From positions 1 through 52,803 of the forward strand of contig NZ_BOOG01000050.1 in assembly GCF_016863115.1 (NCBI RefSeq): 52,803 nucleotides of DNA. Direction: 5' to 3'. This DNA comes from Sphaerimonospora thailandensis (lineage in GTDB: Bacteria > Actinomycetota > Actinomycetes > Streptosporangiales > Streptosporangiaceae). A program made the position numbers and the translations under genes. How positions within the stretch are numbered: the stretch's first letter is position 1; every line of letters starts with the position of its first letter. The notes under the pieces were generated by a model. That model was not told the DNA's origin. It made no database searches and worked only from the letters and a program-made list of their open reading frames with translations. This document shows, one piece after another, positions 37,362 to 47,499 of this stretch.

Positions 37362-39953
37362 TCAGCGCAGGGTGCCGTTGGTCATCCCGACCGGCTCCTC
37401 GGGTACGACGATGAGCCCGAGCTCGGCGGGCGACGCCATCAGCGCGTGGAACGGGACGGCCCGGACGGTGTACCCGAACGCGCCGGTGCGGTCCAGCGGC
37501 ACCACACCGGTGTAGTGCGCCCGCCCGTCGTCGCCGACCCCCTCCAGCTTCAGCGTCACGTGATCGGGGTCGATCAGCTCGTCGTGCACGCCGACCCGAC
37601 CGTAGGCCGCCTGGACCCGCAGGTCCTCCGGGGACAGCTCGCCCAGCGCGATCGTCGCCCGCACCTCCAGGCGCGCCCCCAGTTCCGGGGTGTCCCCGAT
37701 GCCGGTGGCCTCGACGTGCTCGACCCGCACGCCCGGCCAGGCCCGGGTGACCCGCAGCTTCCACGCGGCGAACAGCTTCGCGTGCTCGTACGCGTCGCCG
37801 GCGAGCGTGCGGGCCGAGCGGGCGGCGGGAGCGTACAGGTCCATGACGTACCCGCGGAGCATCCGCCCGGCGAGGACCTTCGGCCCGAGCGAGCTCAGCG
37901 TGTGCTTGACCATCTCCAGCCACCGGCGCGGCAGCCCGTCGGCGGCCCGGTCGTAGAACCGGTCGGCCACCTCACGCTCGATCAGGTCGTACAGCGCGGC
38001 CGCCTCGAGCTCGTCACGCCGGTCGGGGTCGTCGACACCGTCGGCGCTGGGGATGGCCCAGCCGTTGTTGCCGTCGTACCATTCGTCCCACCAGCCGTCC
38101 CGGATGGAGAGGTTGAGGCCGCCGTTGAGCGCGGCCTTCATGCCGGAGGTGCCGCACGCCTCCAACGGGCGCAGCGGGTTGTTCATCCACACGTCGGAGC
38201 CGGTCACGAGGAACTGCGCGAGGGCCATGTCGTAGTCCGGCAGGAACACGATGCGGTGCCGCACGTCCTCCTCGTCGGCGAACCGCACGATCTGCTGGAT
38301 GAGCTTCTTGCCGCCCTCGTCGGCCGGGTGGGACTTTCCGGCGATCACGATCTGCACCGGCTTGTCCGGGTCGAGCAGCAGGCGCCTGAGCCGCTCGGGA
38401 TCGCTGAGCATGAGCGTGAGCCGCTTGTACGACGGCACGCGCCGGGCGAAGCCGATGGTCAGCGCCTCGGGGTCGAGTGCCTCGTCGACCCAGCCCAGCT
38501 CGGCCTCGGCCGCGCCCCGCTGCCGCCAGGACCGCCTGAGCCGCTTGCGCGCCTCGACCACCAGGCGGGCGCGCAGGTCCCCGCGGATCCGCCAGATGTC
38601 GGAGTCGGGGAGCTTGCGTACGCGGTCCCAGCCCTCCATGCCCTCCCGGCCCGCCTCGGCGCCCACGAGCTCGATGATCTCGCGGCCGACCCAGGTGGGC
38701 GCGTGCACGCCGTTCGTGATCGACCCGATCGGCACCTCGTCGACGTCGAAGCCCGGCCACAGGCCGCGGAACATCTCCCGGCTGACGTGGCCGTGCAGCT
38801 CGGACACGCCGTTGACCCGCTGGGCCAGCCGCATGCCCATGACGGCCATGTTGAAGACGGCCTTGTCGGAGTCGGGGCCCTCGGGCTCGGCGCCGAGCTC
38901 CAGGATCCGGTCCACGCTCACGGTCGGCCACGCGTTGTCCCCGCCGAACTGCCTGGCGATCATGTCCATCGGGAACCGGTCGATCCCGGCGGGGACGGGC
39001 GTGTGGGTGGTGAAGACGGTGCCCGCGCGGACGGCCTCGATCGCCTCCTCGAAGGACAGCCGGGCCTCGGTGAGCTCGCGGATGCGCTCCAGGCCGAGGA
39101 AGCCGGCGTGGCCCTCGTTGGTGTGGAACACCTCGGGCTCGGGGTGGCCGGTGATCCGGCAGTAGGCGCGCAGCGCGCGGACGCCGCCGATGCCGAGCAG
39201 CAGTTCCTGCATCAGCCGGTGGTCGCCGCCGCCGCCGTAGAGCCGGTCGGTCACGTCCCGGGCCGCCGTGTCGTTCTCGGCGACGTCGGAGTCGAGCAGC
39301 AGCAGCGGCACCCGGCCGACCTGCGCCACCCAGATCTGCGCGTGCAGCATGCGGGAGCCCGGCAGGCCGACGACGACCTTGGCGGGGGTGCCGTCCTCCT
39401 CCTTGAGCAGGGTGAGCGGCAGCCCGCCCGGGTCGAGCGAGGGGTAGTGCTCGAGCTGCCAGCCCTCCTCCGACAGCGACTGGGTGAAGTAGCCGTGCCG
39501 GTAGAGCAGGCCGACGCCGAGGATGGGCACGCCGAGGTCGCTGGCCGCCTTCAGGTGGTCTCCGGCCAGGATGCCGAGGCCGCCGGAATACTGCGGCAGG
39601 GCGGCGGCGATGCCGTACTCGGGGGAGAAGTAGCCGATGGCGGCGGGCGCGCCTTCCAGCGACTGGTACCACCGCGGCGCGCTCATGTACTCGCGCAGAT
39701 CGTCGGCCGCGTCCGCCAGCCTGCGCAGGAAGCGCCGGTCCTGGGCGAGCTCCTGCAGCCGGTCGGCCTCGACGGCGCCGAGCAGGGCGACGGGATCGTG
39801 CTCGACCCGCTCCCAGACCTCGGGATCCACCTCGGCGAACAGGTCCATCGTCTCCGGATGCCACGACCACCGGAGGTTGCGGACCAGCTCGCCGAGCGGT
39901 GCGAGCGGGGCGGGAAGAACGGTGCGAACGGTGAACCTGCGGATTGCTCTCAC
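37362..39953 (-). CDS. glgP: Alpha-glucan (glycogen) phosphorylase
   Basis: Releases glucose-1-phosphate from glycogen. At 863 residues it is of the GlgP form with an N-terminal DUF3417 domain (RNLRWSWHPETMDLFAEV), as in mycobacteria, rather than the MalP form. Motifs are GYFSPEYGIAAALPQYSGGLG, HTHTPVPAGIDRFP, LGRI-like nucleotide-sugar segments, and the PLP Lys in GTSGMKAALNGGLN near residue 610. GTG 39953 is the start codon. A beta-rich C-terminal extension (~720-863) follows the catalytic core. It is divergent from glgE, so storage-glucan synthesis and degradation are encoded side by side. Confidence 0.97.
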   Translation of the reverse strand: MRAIRRFTVRTVLPAPLAPLGELVRNLRWSWHPETMDLFAEVDPEVWERVEHDPVALLGAVEADRLQELAQDRRFLRRLADAADDLREYMSAPRWYQSLEGAPAAIGYFSPEYGIAAALPQYSGGLGILAGDHLKAASDLGVPILGVGLLYRHGYFTQSLSEEGWQLEHYPSLDPGGLPLTLLKEEDGTPAKVVVGLPGSRMLHAQIWVAQVGRVPLLLLDSDVAENDTAARDVTDRLYGGGGDHRLMQELLLGIGGVRALRAYCRITGHPEPEVFHTNEGHAGFLGLERIRELTEARLSFEEAIEAVRAGTVFTTHTPVPAGIDRFPMDMIARQFGGDNAWPTVSVDRILELGAEPEGPDSDKAVFNMAVMGMRLAQRVNGVSELHGHVSREMFRGLWPGFDVDEVPIGSITNGVHAPTWVGREIIELVGAEAGREGMEGWDRVRKLPDSDIWRIRGDLRARLVVEARKRLRRSWRQRGAAEAELGWVDEALDPEALTIGFARRVPSYKRLTLMLSDPERLRRLLLDPDKPVQIVIAGKSHPADEGGKKLIQQIVRFADEEDVRHRIVFLPDYDMALAQFLVTGSDVWMNNPLRPLEACGTSGMKAALNGGLNLSIRDGWWDEWYDGNNGWAIPSADGVDDPDRRDELEAAALYDLIEREVADRFYDRAADGLPRRWLEMVKHTLSSLGPKVLAGRMLRGYVMDLYAPAARSARTLAGDAYEHAKLFAAWKLRVTRAWPGVRVEHVEATGIGDTPELGARLEVRATIALGELSPEDLRVQAAYGRVGVHDELIDPDHVTLKLEGVGDDGRAHYTGVVPLDRTGAFGYTVRAVPFHALMASPAELGLIVVPEEPVGMTNGTLR

Positions 39954-40462
39954 GGGGCCAGACCCTAGTTACTCAGCGCCACGACGCGCGACCGAAACAC
40001 TCTTGTCCATCCCAGGGGAAGCCCGCCGGCTGGATCGCGTCCGTGAATCCAAAAGATCCACATGATGCTCCCCGGCTCCCCCTGACCTTCCTGCAAACTG
40101 CCCTAACCACCAATAACCGGCACAAACCACACCAAACTACACTCGCCTACATGATGCCCATCGCGATGGCACGGCGGGCTCCGTAATGATCGATCTCCCG
40201 AGAAGGGCGGCCCAAACGCGGAGTGGTCGGCAAAGCCGTCGTCGCACACGAGCAGGTGATGTCTTTCGTCGGCAGGGGTAACAGAGGACTATTGGGGCAC
40301 CTCCTGTAGGAAGACGAACGGGCCCGGCGCCGAGCCCGTTCGTGCTGCGCGGCTCACGCCGCCCCCGTACGGGCCCAGCGGAGAAACTTGCACAAGTAAA
40401 GATCCATGCTTGCTTCGGAAAATCCGGCGGTACCGGGTGTGCCGTCCCTAAGTTGAGTGGCG
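39954..40462. other. Divergent glgP-glgE intergenic region (509 bp)
   Basis: No gene is visible. The region is less GC-rich than its surroundings around 40085-40150 (many A/C runs). It contains a 10-bp hairpin at 40314-40343 and, at its right edge, TAAGTT (40449-40454), a TANNNT -10 element 8 bases before the preferred glgE ATG. Promoters for both genes must lie here. Confidence 0.6.
40314..40343. terminator. Hairpin upstream of glgE
   Basis: ACGAACGGGC (40314-40323) pairs perfectly with GCCCGTTCGT (40334-40343), with a GC-rich 10-base loop that can itself partly pair. It has the form of an intrinsic terminator but lies upstream of both divergent genes, so it may mark a lost gene or act as a regulatory barrier. 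Confidence 0.5.
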
Positions 40463-42574
40463 ATGATCGGAAGAATTCCCATCCAGGACATCCAGCCCGT
40501 CGTGGACTGCGGGCGTCGGCCCGCCAAGGCGGCCGCCGGCGAGACCTTCGAGATCAGCGCGATCGTGTTCCGTGAGGGACACGACGCGGTGGCCGCGTGC
40601 GTCGTGCTCATCGACCCCGACGGCAAACCGGGTCGCCTGCTGCCGATGCGCGAAGGAGCCCCCGGCACCGACCGGTGGAGCGTGGAGGTGTCGCTGCCGA
40701 CGGAAGGACCGTGGCAGTTCCGCGTCGAGGCCTGGGGTGATCCCATCGCCACCTGGCTGCACGACGCGGGCATCAAGATCCCGCGCGGCATCGACGCCGA
40801 CCTCATGTGCGAGGAGGGCGCGCGGCTGTTCGAGCGGGCGGCCAAGGCCGTACGGCCCGCCGACTGCCCCGCCGTACCGGCCGGCGCACCGCCGAAGTCA
40901 ACCGCGTCGAAGACAACGCCCTCGAAGTCAACGCCGTCGAAGTCGGCACAGGGAGCCGAGCGCGGCCGGGCGTGCGGGCACCGGGCCGCGCTGCTGACGG
41001 TCGCGGCGCGGCTGCGCGACGAGGGCGTCGACCCGCGTGCCCGGTTCTCGGTGGCGCAGTTGCCGGAGACCGCCGCGCTGATCGCGGCGCATCCCCTGCG
41101 TGATCTGCTCACCAGGTCGGGCCGCATGCGTGTGCGGGTGGACCGGCGGCGTGCGCTGTTCGGCTCGTGGTACGAGTTCTTCCCGCGCTCCGAAGGCGCG
41201 GCGATCGAGAAGGACACTCCCCCCGCATCCGGAAATTTCCGGACGGCGCAGCTGCGACTGCCCGCCATCGCCCAGATGGGGTTCGACGTCGTCTATCTCC
41301 CCCCGGTCCACCCGATCGGCGTCCAGTTCCGCAAGGGACGCAACAACACGCTCACGCCCGAGCCGTACGACCCGGGGTCGCCCTGGGCGATCGGCTCGGA
41401 GGATGGCGGGCATGACGCGATCCACCCCGATCTCGGCACGATCGAGGACTTCGACGCCTTCGTGGCGCGGGCCCGTGAACTCGGCATGGAGATCGCGCTC
41501 GACCTCGCCCTGCAGTGTTCCCCCGACCATCCCTGGGTGAAGGATCACCCGGAGTGGTTCAACATCCGGGCCGACGGCAGCATCGCGTACGCGGAGAACC
41601 CGCCGAAGAAATACCAGGACATCTACCCGCTGAATTTCGACAAGGACCCCGAGGGGATCTACGCCGAGGTGCGGCGGGTGGTCCGGCACTGGATGGACCA
41701 CGGCGTACGGATCTTCCGGGTGGACAACCCGCACACCAAGCCGGTCGCGTTCTGGGAGCGGCTGCTGGCCGACATCCAGGAGACCGACCCCGACGTGCTG
41801 TTCCTGGCCGAGGCGTTCACCCGGCCGCCGATGCTGCGGACGCTGGCGATGATCGGCTTCCACCAGTCGTACACGTACTTCACCTGGCGCAACTCCAAGC
41901 CGGAGCTGGAGGACTACCTGTCGGAGCTGAGCCGGGAGACCTCGCACTACCTGCGGCCGAACCTGTTCGTGAACACGCCCGACATCCTGCACGAGTACCT
42001 GCAGCACGGAGGCATGCCGGCCTTCAAGATCCGTGCCGTGCTGGCCGCGCTCATGTCACCTGCCTGGGGCATCTACTCTGGTTACGAACTGGGCGAGAAC
42101 GCCCCAGTACGGCCAGGTAGCGAGGAATACCTCGATAGCGAGAAATATCAATATAAGCCGCGTGACTGGGCCGCAGCGGAGCGGGAGGGGCGGAGCCTTG
42201 CCCCATTCATTACCCGGCTCAATTTGTTGCGAAGAGCCCACCCGGCACTCCAGGAATTGCGTAACCTACGGTTCCACAACGTCGACCAGCCGGACCTGAT
42301 CTGCTTCTCAAAGCGACTGTCCGGCGCCTATGACACGGCCACACGAAGGCACGGGCTAGGCGATGTCATGCTGGCCGTCGTCAATCTGGATCCGCACAAC
42401 ACTCGCGAGGCGACGGTCCGGCTGGACATGCCCGCCCTCGGTCTCGACTGGCAAGCCGAGTTCGTCGTGGACGACCAACTGTCGGGCGAGTCGTACCGCT
42501 GGGGGCAGGTCAACTACGTGCGCCTCGACCCGCACATCAATCCCGCACACGTTTTCACGCTTCGCCAAGGGTGA
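40463..42574 (+). CDS. glgE: Alpha-1,4-glucan:maltose-1-phosphate maltosyltransferase GlgE
   Basis: Extends alpha-1,4-glucans with maltose from maltose-1-phosphate (GH13_3). In 703 residues: N-terminal beta domain (~1-100), a helical bundle (~165-225), and the catalytic barrel with [14 protein letters not shown], the nucleophile Asp in [11 protein letters not shown], the acid/base Glu in [10 protein letters not shown], and the maltosyl-phosphate site around [10 protein letters not shown]. Between the N-domain and bundle is an unusual Lys/Ser/Thr/Pro run of TPSKS repeats (~145-165). The start is taken as ATG 40463 with TAAGTT 8 bases upstream (leaderless); GTG 40457 is also possible. It overlaps treS by four bases. 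Confidence 0.97.
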   Translation: MIGRIPIQDIQPVVDCGRRPAKAAAGETFEISAIVFREGHDAVAACVVLIDPDGKPGRLLPMREGAPGTDRWSVEVSLPTEGPWQFRVEAWGDPIATWLHDAGIKIPRGIDADLMCEEGARLFERAAKAVRPADCPAVPAGAPPKSTASKTTPSKSTPSKSAQGAERGRACGHRAALLTVAARLRDEGVDPRARFSVAQLPETAALIAAHPLRDLLTRSGRMRVRVDRRRALFGSWYEFFPRSEGAAIEKDTPPASGNFRTAQLRLPAIAQMGFDVVYLPPVHPIGVQFRKGRNNTLTPEPYDPGSPWAIGSEDGGHDAIHPDLGTIEDFDAFVARARELGMEIALDLALQCSPDHPWVKDHPEWFNIRADGSIAYAENPPKKYQDIYPLNFDKDPEGIYAEVRRVVRHWMDHGVRIFRVDNPHTKPVAFWERLLADIQETDPDVLFLAEAFTRPPMLRTLAMIGFHQSYTYFTWRNSKPELEDYLSELSRETSHYLRPNLFVNTPDILHEYLQHGGMPAFKIRAVLAALMSPAWGIYSGYELGENAPVRPGSEEYLDSEKYQYKPRDWAAAEREGRSLAPFITRLNLLRRAHPALQELRNLRFHNVDQPDLICFSKRLSGAYDTATRRHGLGDVMLAVVNLDPHNTREATVRLDMPALGLDWQAEFVVDDQLSGESYRWGQVNYVRLDPHINPAHVFTLRQG

Positions 42575-44355
42575 GCCCATCGCCCGTGAGCGCGGCCCTG
42601 CACATTCTGGGGAGTCCACAGGTGAGCTCGACACCTCAACCAAGCCACAGCCAGCCCGTCCCGAACACCTTCACCCATGAGAAGCCGCGGGATCAGTACT
42701 GGTTCAAGAGAGCCGTCTTCTACGAGGTGCTGATCCGCGGTTTCGCCGACTCCAACGGGGACGGCACCGGCGACATCCGCGGGCTGATCGACAAGCTCGA
42801 CTACCTCCAGTGGCTGGGCGTCGACTGCCTCTGGCTGCTGCCGCTGTACGAGTCGCCCCTCCGAGACGGCGGGTACGATATTTCCGACTATATGAAGATC
42901 CTCCCGGAGTTCGGCGACCTGGCGGACTTCATCCGGTTGGTCGACGAGGCGCACAAGCGCGGCATCCGAGTGATCGCCGACCTCGTCATGAACCACACAA
43001 GTGACCAGCACCCGTGGTTCCAGGCCTCGCGCTCCGACCCCGACGGCCCGTACGGCGACTTCTACGTCTGGAGCGACACCGACGAGGAGTACCCGGACGC
43101 CCGGATCATCTTCATCGACACCGAGTCGTCCAACTGGACGTACGACCCGGTCCGCGGCCAGTACTACTGGCACCGCTTCTTCCACCACCAGCCGGACCTC
43201 AACTACGAGAACCCGGACGTGCAGGACGCGATGATGGAGGTCATCCGGTTCTGGCTCGACCTCGGCATCGACGGGTTCCGGCTCGACGCCATCCCCTACC
43301 TGTTCGAGCAGGAGGAGACCAACTGCGAGAACCTGCCGCAGACCCACGCCTACCTCAAGAAGGTCCGGGCCGACGTGGACCGGCTCTATCCGGACCGGGT
43401 CCTGCTGGCGGAGGCCAACCAGTGGCCCGCCGACGTGGTCGAGTACTTCGGCGACCCGGTCACCGGCGGCGACGAGTGCCACATGGCGTTCCACTTCCCG
43501 CTGATGCCGCGCATCTTCATGGCCGTACGACGCGAGTCGCGCTACCCGATCTCGGAGATCCTGGCCCAGACGCCCAAGATCCCCGAGAACTGCCAGTGGG
43601 GCATCTTCCTGCGGAACCACGACGAGCTCACGCTCGAGATGGTGACCGACGAAGAGCGCGACTACATGTACTCCGAATACGCCAAGGACCCGCGGATGCG
43701 GGCGAACGTCGGCATCCGCCGCCGCCTGGCGCCGCTCCTCGACAACGACCGCAACCAGATCGAGCTGTTCACGGCGCTGCTGCTCAGCCTGCCCGGCTCG
43801 CCCGTGCTGTACTACGGCGATGAGATCGGCATGGGCGACAACATCTGGCTGGGCGACCGCGACGGGGTCCGCACGCCGATGCAGTGGACCCCGGACCGCA
43901 ACGCCGGCTTCTCCACCTGTGATCCCGGCCGCATCTACCTGCCGGTGATCATGGACCCGATCTACGGCTATCAGGCGATCAACGTCGAGGCGCAGCAGAA
44001 GCACGGCGGCTCGCTCCTCCACTTCACCAAGCGGATGATCGAAATCCGCAAGCGCCACCCGGTGTTCGGCCTCGGCGAGTTCACCGAGCTGAACTCCTCC
44101 AACCCCAGCGTGCTCGCCTTCGTCCGCGAACTGGGCGACGACCGGGTGCTGTGCGTCAACAACCTTTCCCGCTTCCCCCAGCCGGTGGAGCTCGACCTGC
44201 GCAGGTTCGAGGGCGCCACGCCGGTGGAATGCATGGGTGGAGTTCCCTTCCCGCCGATCGGCGAGCTTCCGTATCTTTTGACGCTTCCCGGGCATGGGTT
44301 CTACTGGTTCACCCTGCCCGCGACCCAGAGGGCGGCCGGCTCGAAGGAGGAATGA
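42571..44355 (+). CDS. treS: Trehalose synthase (maltose alpha-D-glucosyltransferase) TreS
   Basis: Interconverts trehalose and maltose (GH13_16). 594 residues from GTG 42571, overlapping the glgE stop (GTGA). The catalytic triad is Asp in [11 protein letters not shown], Glu in LLAEANQWP, and Asp in [12 protein letters not shown]. Also present are the conserved [16 protein letters not shown] start of the barrel and [15 protein letters not shown]. The first ~30 residues are Ser/Pro-rich and not conserved, so a downstream start (e.g. GTG 42622) is conceivable. It ends with ATGA overlap into mak: the three genes are one operon channelling trehalose to maltose-1-phosphate to glucan. Confidence 0.96.
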   Translation: MSPSPVSAALHILGSPQVSSTPQPSHSQPVPNTFTHEKPRDQYWFKRAVFYEVLIRGFADSNGDGTGDIRGLIDKLDYLQWLGVDCLWLLPLYESPLRDGGYDISDYMKILPEFGDLADFIRLVDEAHKRGIRVIADLVMNHTSDQHPWFQASRSDPDGPYGDFYVWSDTDEEYPDARIIFIDTESSNWTYDPVRGQYYWHRFFHHQPDLNYENPDVQDAMMEVIRFWLDLGIDGFRLDAIPYLFEQEETNCENLPQTHAYLKKVRADVDRLYPDRVLLAEANQWPADVVEYFGDPVTGGDECHMAFHFPLMPRIFMAVRRESRYPISEILAQTPKIPENCQWGIFLRNHDELTLEMVTDEERDYMYSEYAKDPRMRANVGIRRRLAPLLDNDRNQIELFTALLLSLPGSPVLYYGDEIGMGDNIWLGDRDGVRTPMQWTPDRNAGFSTCDPGRIYLPVIMDPIYGYQAINVEAQQKHGGSLLHFTKRMIEIRKRHPVFGLGEFTELNSSNPSVLAFVRELGDDRVLCVNNLSRFPQPVELDLRRFEGATPVECMGGVPFPPIGELPYLLTLPGHGFYWFTLPATQRAAGSKEE

Positions 44356-45710
44356 CGACTGCACTGCATGGGCTTCTCGCCGGCTGGCTCACCGAGCAGC
44401 GGTGGTTCGCCGGCAAGGGCCACGCCATCGACGACCTGTCCATCGACTCCCTGACCGAGATCCGCTCAGGCGACCCGGGGCTGGTCCACCTGATCGTGTC
44501 CGTACGGCAGGCGAACCGGCGGACGCGCTACCAGCTGCTGGCCGGTCTGCGCACCGAGCTGCCCGACCGGCTGAGGCACGTCCTGATCGGAAACTGCCAC
44601 TGGGCCGACGACGGCGAGCGGTACGTCTATGACGCCGCCCACGACGCCTCGCTCACCACCGATCTGCTGGAGGGCATGGCGGCCGGACTGCGGGTGGGAG
44701 ATCTCGCCTTCCATCACGTGCCGGACACGGAGATCGACGCCTCGCAGCGGAGCCTGGTGCTGACGGCCGAGCAGTCCAACACGTCGCTGGTCTACGGCGA
44801 CAAGTACATCCTCAAGCTGTTCCGCCAGCTCACCGCGGGAGTGAACCCGGAGCTGGAGATCGTCACCGGCCTGGCCACCGCGGGTTCGGCCCACGTGGCC
44901 AGGCCGTACGGCTGGATCGAGACCGGGCTGGACGGCGAGCCGACCACGCTGGCGATCATGCAGGAGTTCCTGTCGAACGCGGGCGACGGCTGGACGATGG
45001 CGCTGACCAGCGTCCGGGATCTCTACGCGAGCCCGGAGGGCATGCCGGCTGAGGAGGCCGGCGGTGATTTCGCCGCCGAGGCCTTCCGGCTCGGTACGGC
45101 CACGGCCGAGGTCCACCGCCAGCTCGCCGAGGCGTTCCCGACGGGGACGATCGAGCCGTCCGACATCAAACAGATGACCGAGCTGCTCCGCCGGCGCCTG
45201 GACCGGGCGGTCGCCGAGGTGCCGGCGCTCGGCGCGCACGCGGACGTCGCGGGCCACGCGTTCGACCGACTGGCGGAGCTCAGGCACAGCGTGCCCGTCC
45301 AGCGGGTGCACGGCGACTACCACCTCGGTCAGGTGATGCGCACCCTGGTCGACTGGGTGGTGCTGGACTTCGAGGGCGAGCCGGGCCAGCCGCTGGCCGA
45401 GCGCCGCGCCCTCGACTCACCACTGCGTGACGTCGCCGGGATGCTGCGGTCGTTCGACTACGCCGCCCGGCACCTGCTGGCCGACCATCCGGAGGCCGAG
45501 TCGCTGGAGGGCCGGGCCCTGGAGTGGTCCGCCCGCAACCGGGCCGCCTTCCTGGCGGGCTACTCCGAGGGCGGCGGCCGGATCCGCGGCGACGACGCCG
45601 TCCTGCTGCGGGCGCTGGAGCTGAGCAAAGCGGTCTACGAGGTCGTCTACGAGTCCCGCAACCGCCCCAGCTGGCTCCCCATCCCGCTCGCCGCCTTCAC
45701 GTCGCGCTGA
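44352..45710 (+). CDS. mak: Maltokinase (Mak/Pep2)
   Basis: ATP-dependent phosphorylation of maltose to maltose-1-phosphate, the GlgE substrate. The 452-residue protein has the actinobacterial maltokinase N-terminal cap ([16 protein letters not shown]) and an aminoglycoside-phosphotransferase-like kinase fold with [12 protein letters not shown] (catalytic loop) and VVLDFEGEP (Mg site). ATG 44352 follows GAAGGAGGA and overlaps the treS stop. It is a separate gene here rather than fused to TreS. After its stop the metabolic cluster is interrupted by minus-strand DUF6461 genes before glgB. Confidence 0.95.
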   Translation: MTTALHGLLAGWLTEQRWFAGKGHAIDDLSIDSLTEIRSGDPGLVHLIVSVRQANRRTRYQLLAGLRTELPDRLRHVLIGNCHWADDGERYVYDAAHDASLTTDLLEGMAAGLRVGDLAFHHVPDTEIDASQRSLVLTAEQSNTSLVYGDKYILKLFRQLTAGVNPELEIVTGLATAGSAHVARPYGWIETGLDGEPTTLAIMQEFLSNAGDGWTMALTSVRDLYASPEGMPAEEAGGDFAAEAFRLGTATAEVHRQLAEAFPTGTIEPSDIKQMTELLRRRLDRAVAEVPALGAHADVAGHAFDRLAELRHSVPVQRVHGDYHLGQVMRTLVDWVVLDFEGEPGQPLAERRALDSPLRDVAGMLRSFDYAARHLLADHPEAESLEGRALEWSARNRAAFLAGYSEGGGRIRGDDAVLLRALELSKAVYEVVYESRNRPSWLPIPLAAFTSR

Positions 45711-45740
45711 GACCGTCTTGTCGGGTGGGTCGGGTGGTGA

Positions 45741-46022
45741 TCAGCTCCCCGTGATCCGGCCCATCATGCAGAACATGAGATGCACCTCCCGCTCAAGGTC
45801 ACTGTCGTAACCGGGTTCCAGTCCTGCCGCGAAAGACCGGTAATCAGGGAGGCTCATGTATCCGCCTGGCTCATGCGGTGGGGTGACATCGCCGAGCTCT
45901 TCTCCGTCGTAGTAGAGGTACAGCGACTCAAGCCCTTCACCCACTTCTCCCGGGAAGTAGATCTGAAAGACTCGGCGGTAAGGATTCAGGCCGAGCGCAT
46001 TGCGGCATCGAGCGATCACCAT
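45741..46022 (-). pseudogene. N-terminally truncated DUF6461-like gene
   Basis: The 93-residue frame matches the C-terminal half of the protein at 46433-47032: both have a tyrosine-rich strand, Asp-Gly-Glu, PP..PGG(Y/W)M, and the ending M-x-GRITG. The homologous part starts near residue 17; what precedes it is not related and there is no upstream extension. It ends right after GRITGS, short of the ~15 extra residues in its neighbour. It is likely a decayed paralogue produced by duplication, or a shortened protein. Confidence 0.6.
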
Positions 46023-46091
46023 GTGTCACCATCACAAGCCCCGCTGATCCGTTCAGCGGACTCCTTCAGAAGATCAAGCGATCGACAATCA

Positions 46092-46152
46092 ATCGATCAT
46101 GACGTTGTTGCTACGAAACTCGCGTTTTTCCAGCAACAACGTCATGATCGAT
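46092..46152. repeat. Perfect 21-bp inverted repeat with 19-base loop
   Basis: The arms 46092-46112 and 46132-46152 are exact reverse complements (each begins or ends with ATCGATCATGACG). The loop includes a TTTTT run. A stem of this length in the 46023-46432 gap, which otherwise has no gene, suggests a mobile palindromic element (REP/MITE-like) or a bidirectional terminator. Confidence 0.75.
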
Positions 46153-46432
46153 GGCGAAGCAACACGCCCGAGGATGCAACGCCTCCGATAAAAGGCACAA
46201 ACCGGAACGATCCGCAGTGGGCTCACCGATCTGGGACCTCCAACGTGGTCACACAGTGTGACCACTCAACGCCGAAATGTACTTGGGCTGAATACTTACA
46301 AGACGAATCGGGCGGGGATCAAAGCGACATAACAGGCGCGAGATCAACCGATCGCTGCGGTGAAACAACGAGGCCAGGAGAGCGAAGTGCCACTTGACGT
46401 GTTGGAGAATCTCGTTCACGTGTTCATCGACG

Positions 46433-47032
46433 TCATGCTTCGTGCGGAACGTGGTACAGGGTTCGCGTTGACGCGAACCAGGCACGGTCGATGAACCGGC
46501 CGGTGATCCGTCCTACCATGCACATGTAGCGGTCAAAGGTTTCAGCGTCGCTGATTTCGTCGCTGAGCACCAGACCGCTCGCGTGCGCCTCGAACTCAGG
46601 GACCTCCATCCATCCCCCAGGGGAGGAAGGAGGGAATATCTCTCCGATGTATTCGCCGTCATGAGTGTAGAGAAGCTTGCCGGGATCGACCTCTTCCATA
46701 AAATAGGCTTCGAGTACGCGATGCCCTCCAGCGCTCAGCGCCTCTATCAGATGTGGCGGCACCGTCACGCCGCTGACGGTGAGGATGGTCGACCAGCCGG
46801 CCGAGTGCTCTCCCACCCAGACGATGAGTTTCTCCGGGCCGGCTTCGTATGATTGCATGGCTGTCTGAAAGTCACACAACGTGCCGTCTCGGGGATCGAC
46901 ACCCAGCCGTCGGGTGATCTCGTTGCTGTCTTCCGTGTCCACCCACTGGCAGTTGAACCAGGATTCCAGTCCGTGTTCGGCCAGTAGATCCCACTGGCTT
47001 TCCTCAGGAAGGGCGCGATCGGGTTTCTGCAT
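46433..47032 (-). CDS. DUF6461-like protein, possible immunity protein
   Basis: A 199-residue acidic soluble protein. Features: FNCQWVDTEDSNEITRRLG near the N-terminus, KLIVWVGEHSAGWSTIL, repeated VLEAYFMEEVD, FPPSSPGGWMEV, and MCMVGRITG near the end. This fits, from memory, the DUF6461-type family of small actinomycete proteins found near polymorphic toxin loci; the immunity role is inference. ATG 47032 is preferred with AGAGG 7 bases upstream (47035 also possible); the frame extends to 47188 without homology. Just upstream on the same strand is a short fragment that may be the tail of a lost toxin gene. Confidence 0.7.
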   Translation of the reverse strand: MQKPDRALPEESQWDLLAEHGLESWFNCQWVDTEDSNEITRRLGVDPRDGTLCDFQTAMQSYEAGPEKLIVWVGEHSAGWSTILTVSGVTVPPHLIEALSAGGHRVLEAYFMEEVDPGKLLYTHDGEYIGEIFPPSSPGGWMEVPEFEAHASGLVLSDEISDAETFDRYMCMVGRITGRFIDRAWFASTRTLYHVPHEA

Positions 47033-47135
47033 CATTGACCTCTTGTTGCTTGGTCTGCGGACAGTGGGGGTGCCGGCCGTACATGACCAACACCCCCACT
47101 TCGATATACCGACGAAGATGACTACGGCACGACGC

Positions 47136-47330
47136 TCACCCAGAAGGCGCCCAGAAGGCGTGATGGGTGGCGACATGATATTTGTCATAGAAACTCTTCA
47201 GCGCGTTGCCGTGCCGTTCGTTGTGTCCGCCGTTGACGGCCCTGATGGAGTAGTGGCCAGTTCCCCTTCCGTTGCCGGCCGCCCCTTGGTAGGTCGAAGA
47301 CGTGGACACCCGCTGTGGGAATGTCCATTG
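47136..47330 (-). pseudogene. C-terminal fragment of a lost gene (toxin-like?)
   Basis: A minus-strand frame of 64 codons ends at TGA 47136. It contains GHNERHGNALKSFYDKYHV and ends THHAFWAPSG, a His-rich pattern that looks like the tip of a nuclease-type toxin domain, though I cannot name it. An in-frame stop at 47331 cuts it upstream, and another frame seems to continue the sequence (PTAGVHVFDLPRG). It sits ~100 bp upstream of the DUF6461-like gene, in the toxin-then-immunity order. Confidence 0.35.
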
Positions 47331-47499
47331 TCAGAGGGCGTAGTGCTCGCCGGGGCGATGGCGGTCGCCCGTGATCTGGCGGTGGCCCTGCGTAAGCTGG
47401 AGAAAAGGCTGCCTGACGGTCGCGCGGCCGCTTGCGCTGCTGGTGATACCTCGCCCGCGTTGGTGGTGATGACGGCCTCGTGTGGGGCAGGGTTAGGGT

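Noticed and set aside
37356-39968. 870-aa plus-strand open frame across glgP
   Set aside because: Mirror of the glycogen phosphorylase coding strand, caused by high GC; composition is Arg/Gly/Val/Leu-biased with no domain.
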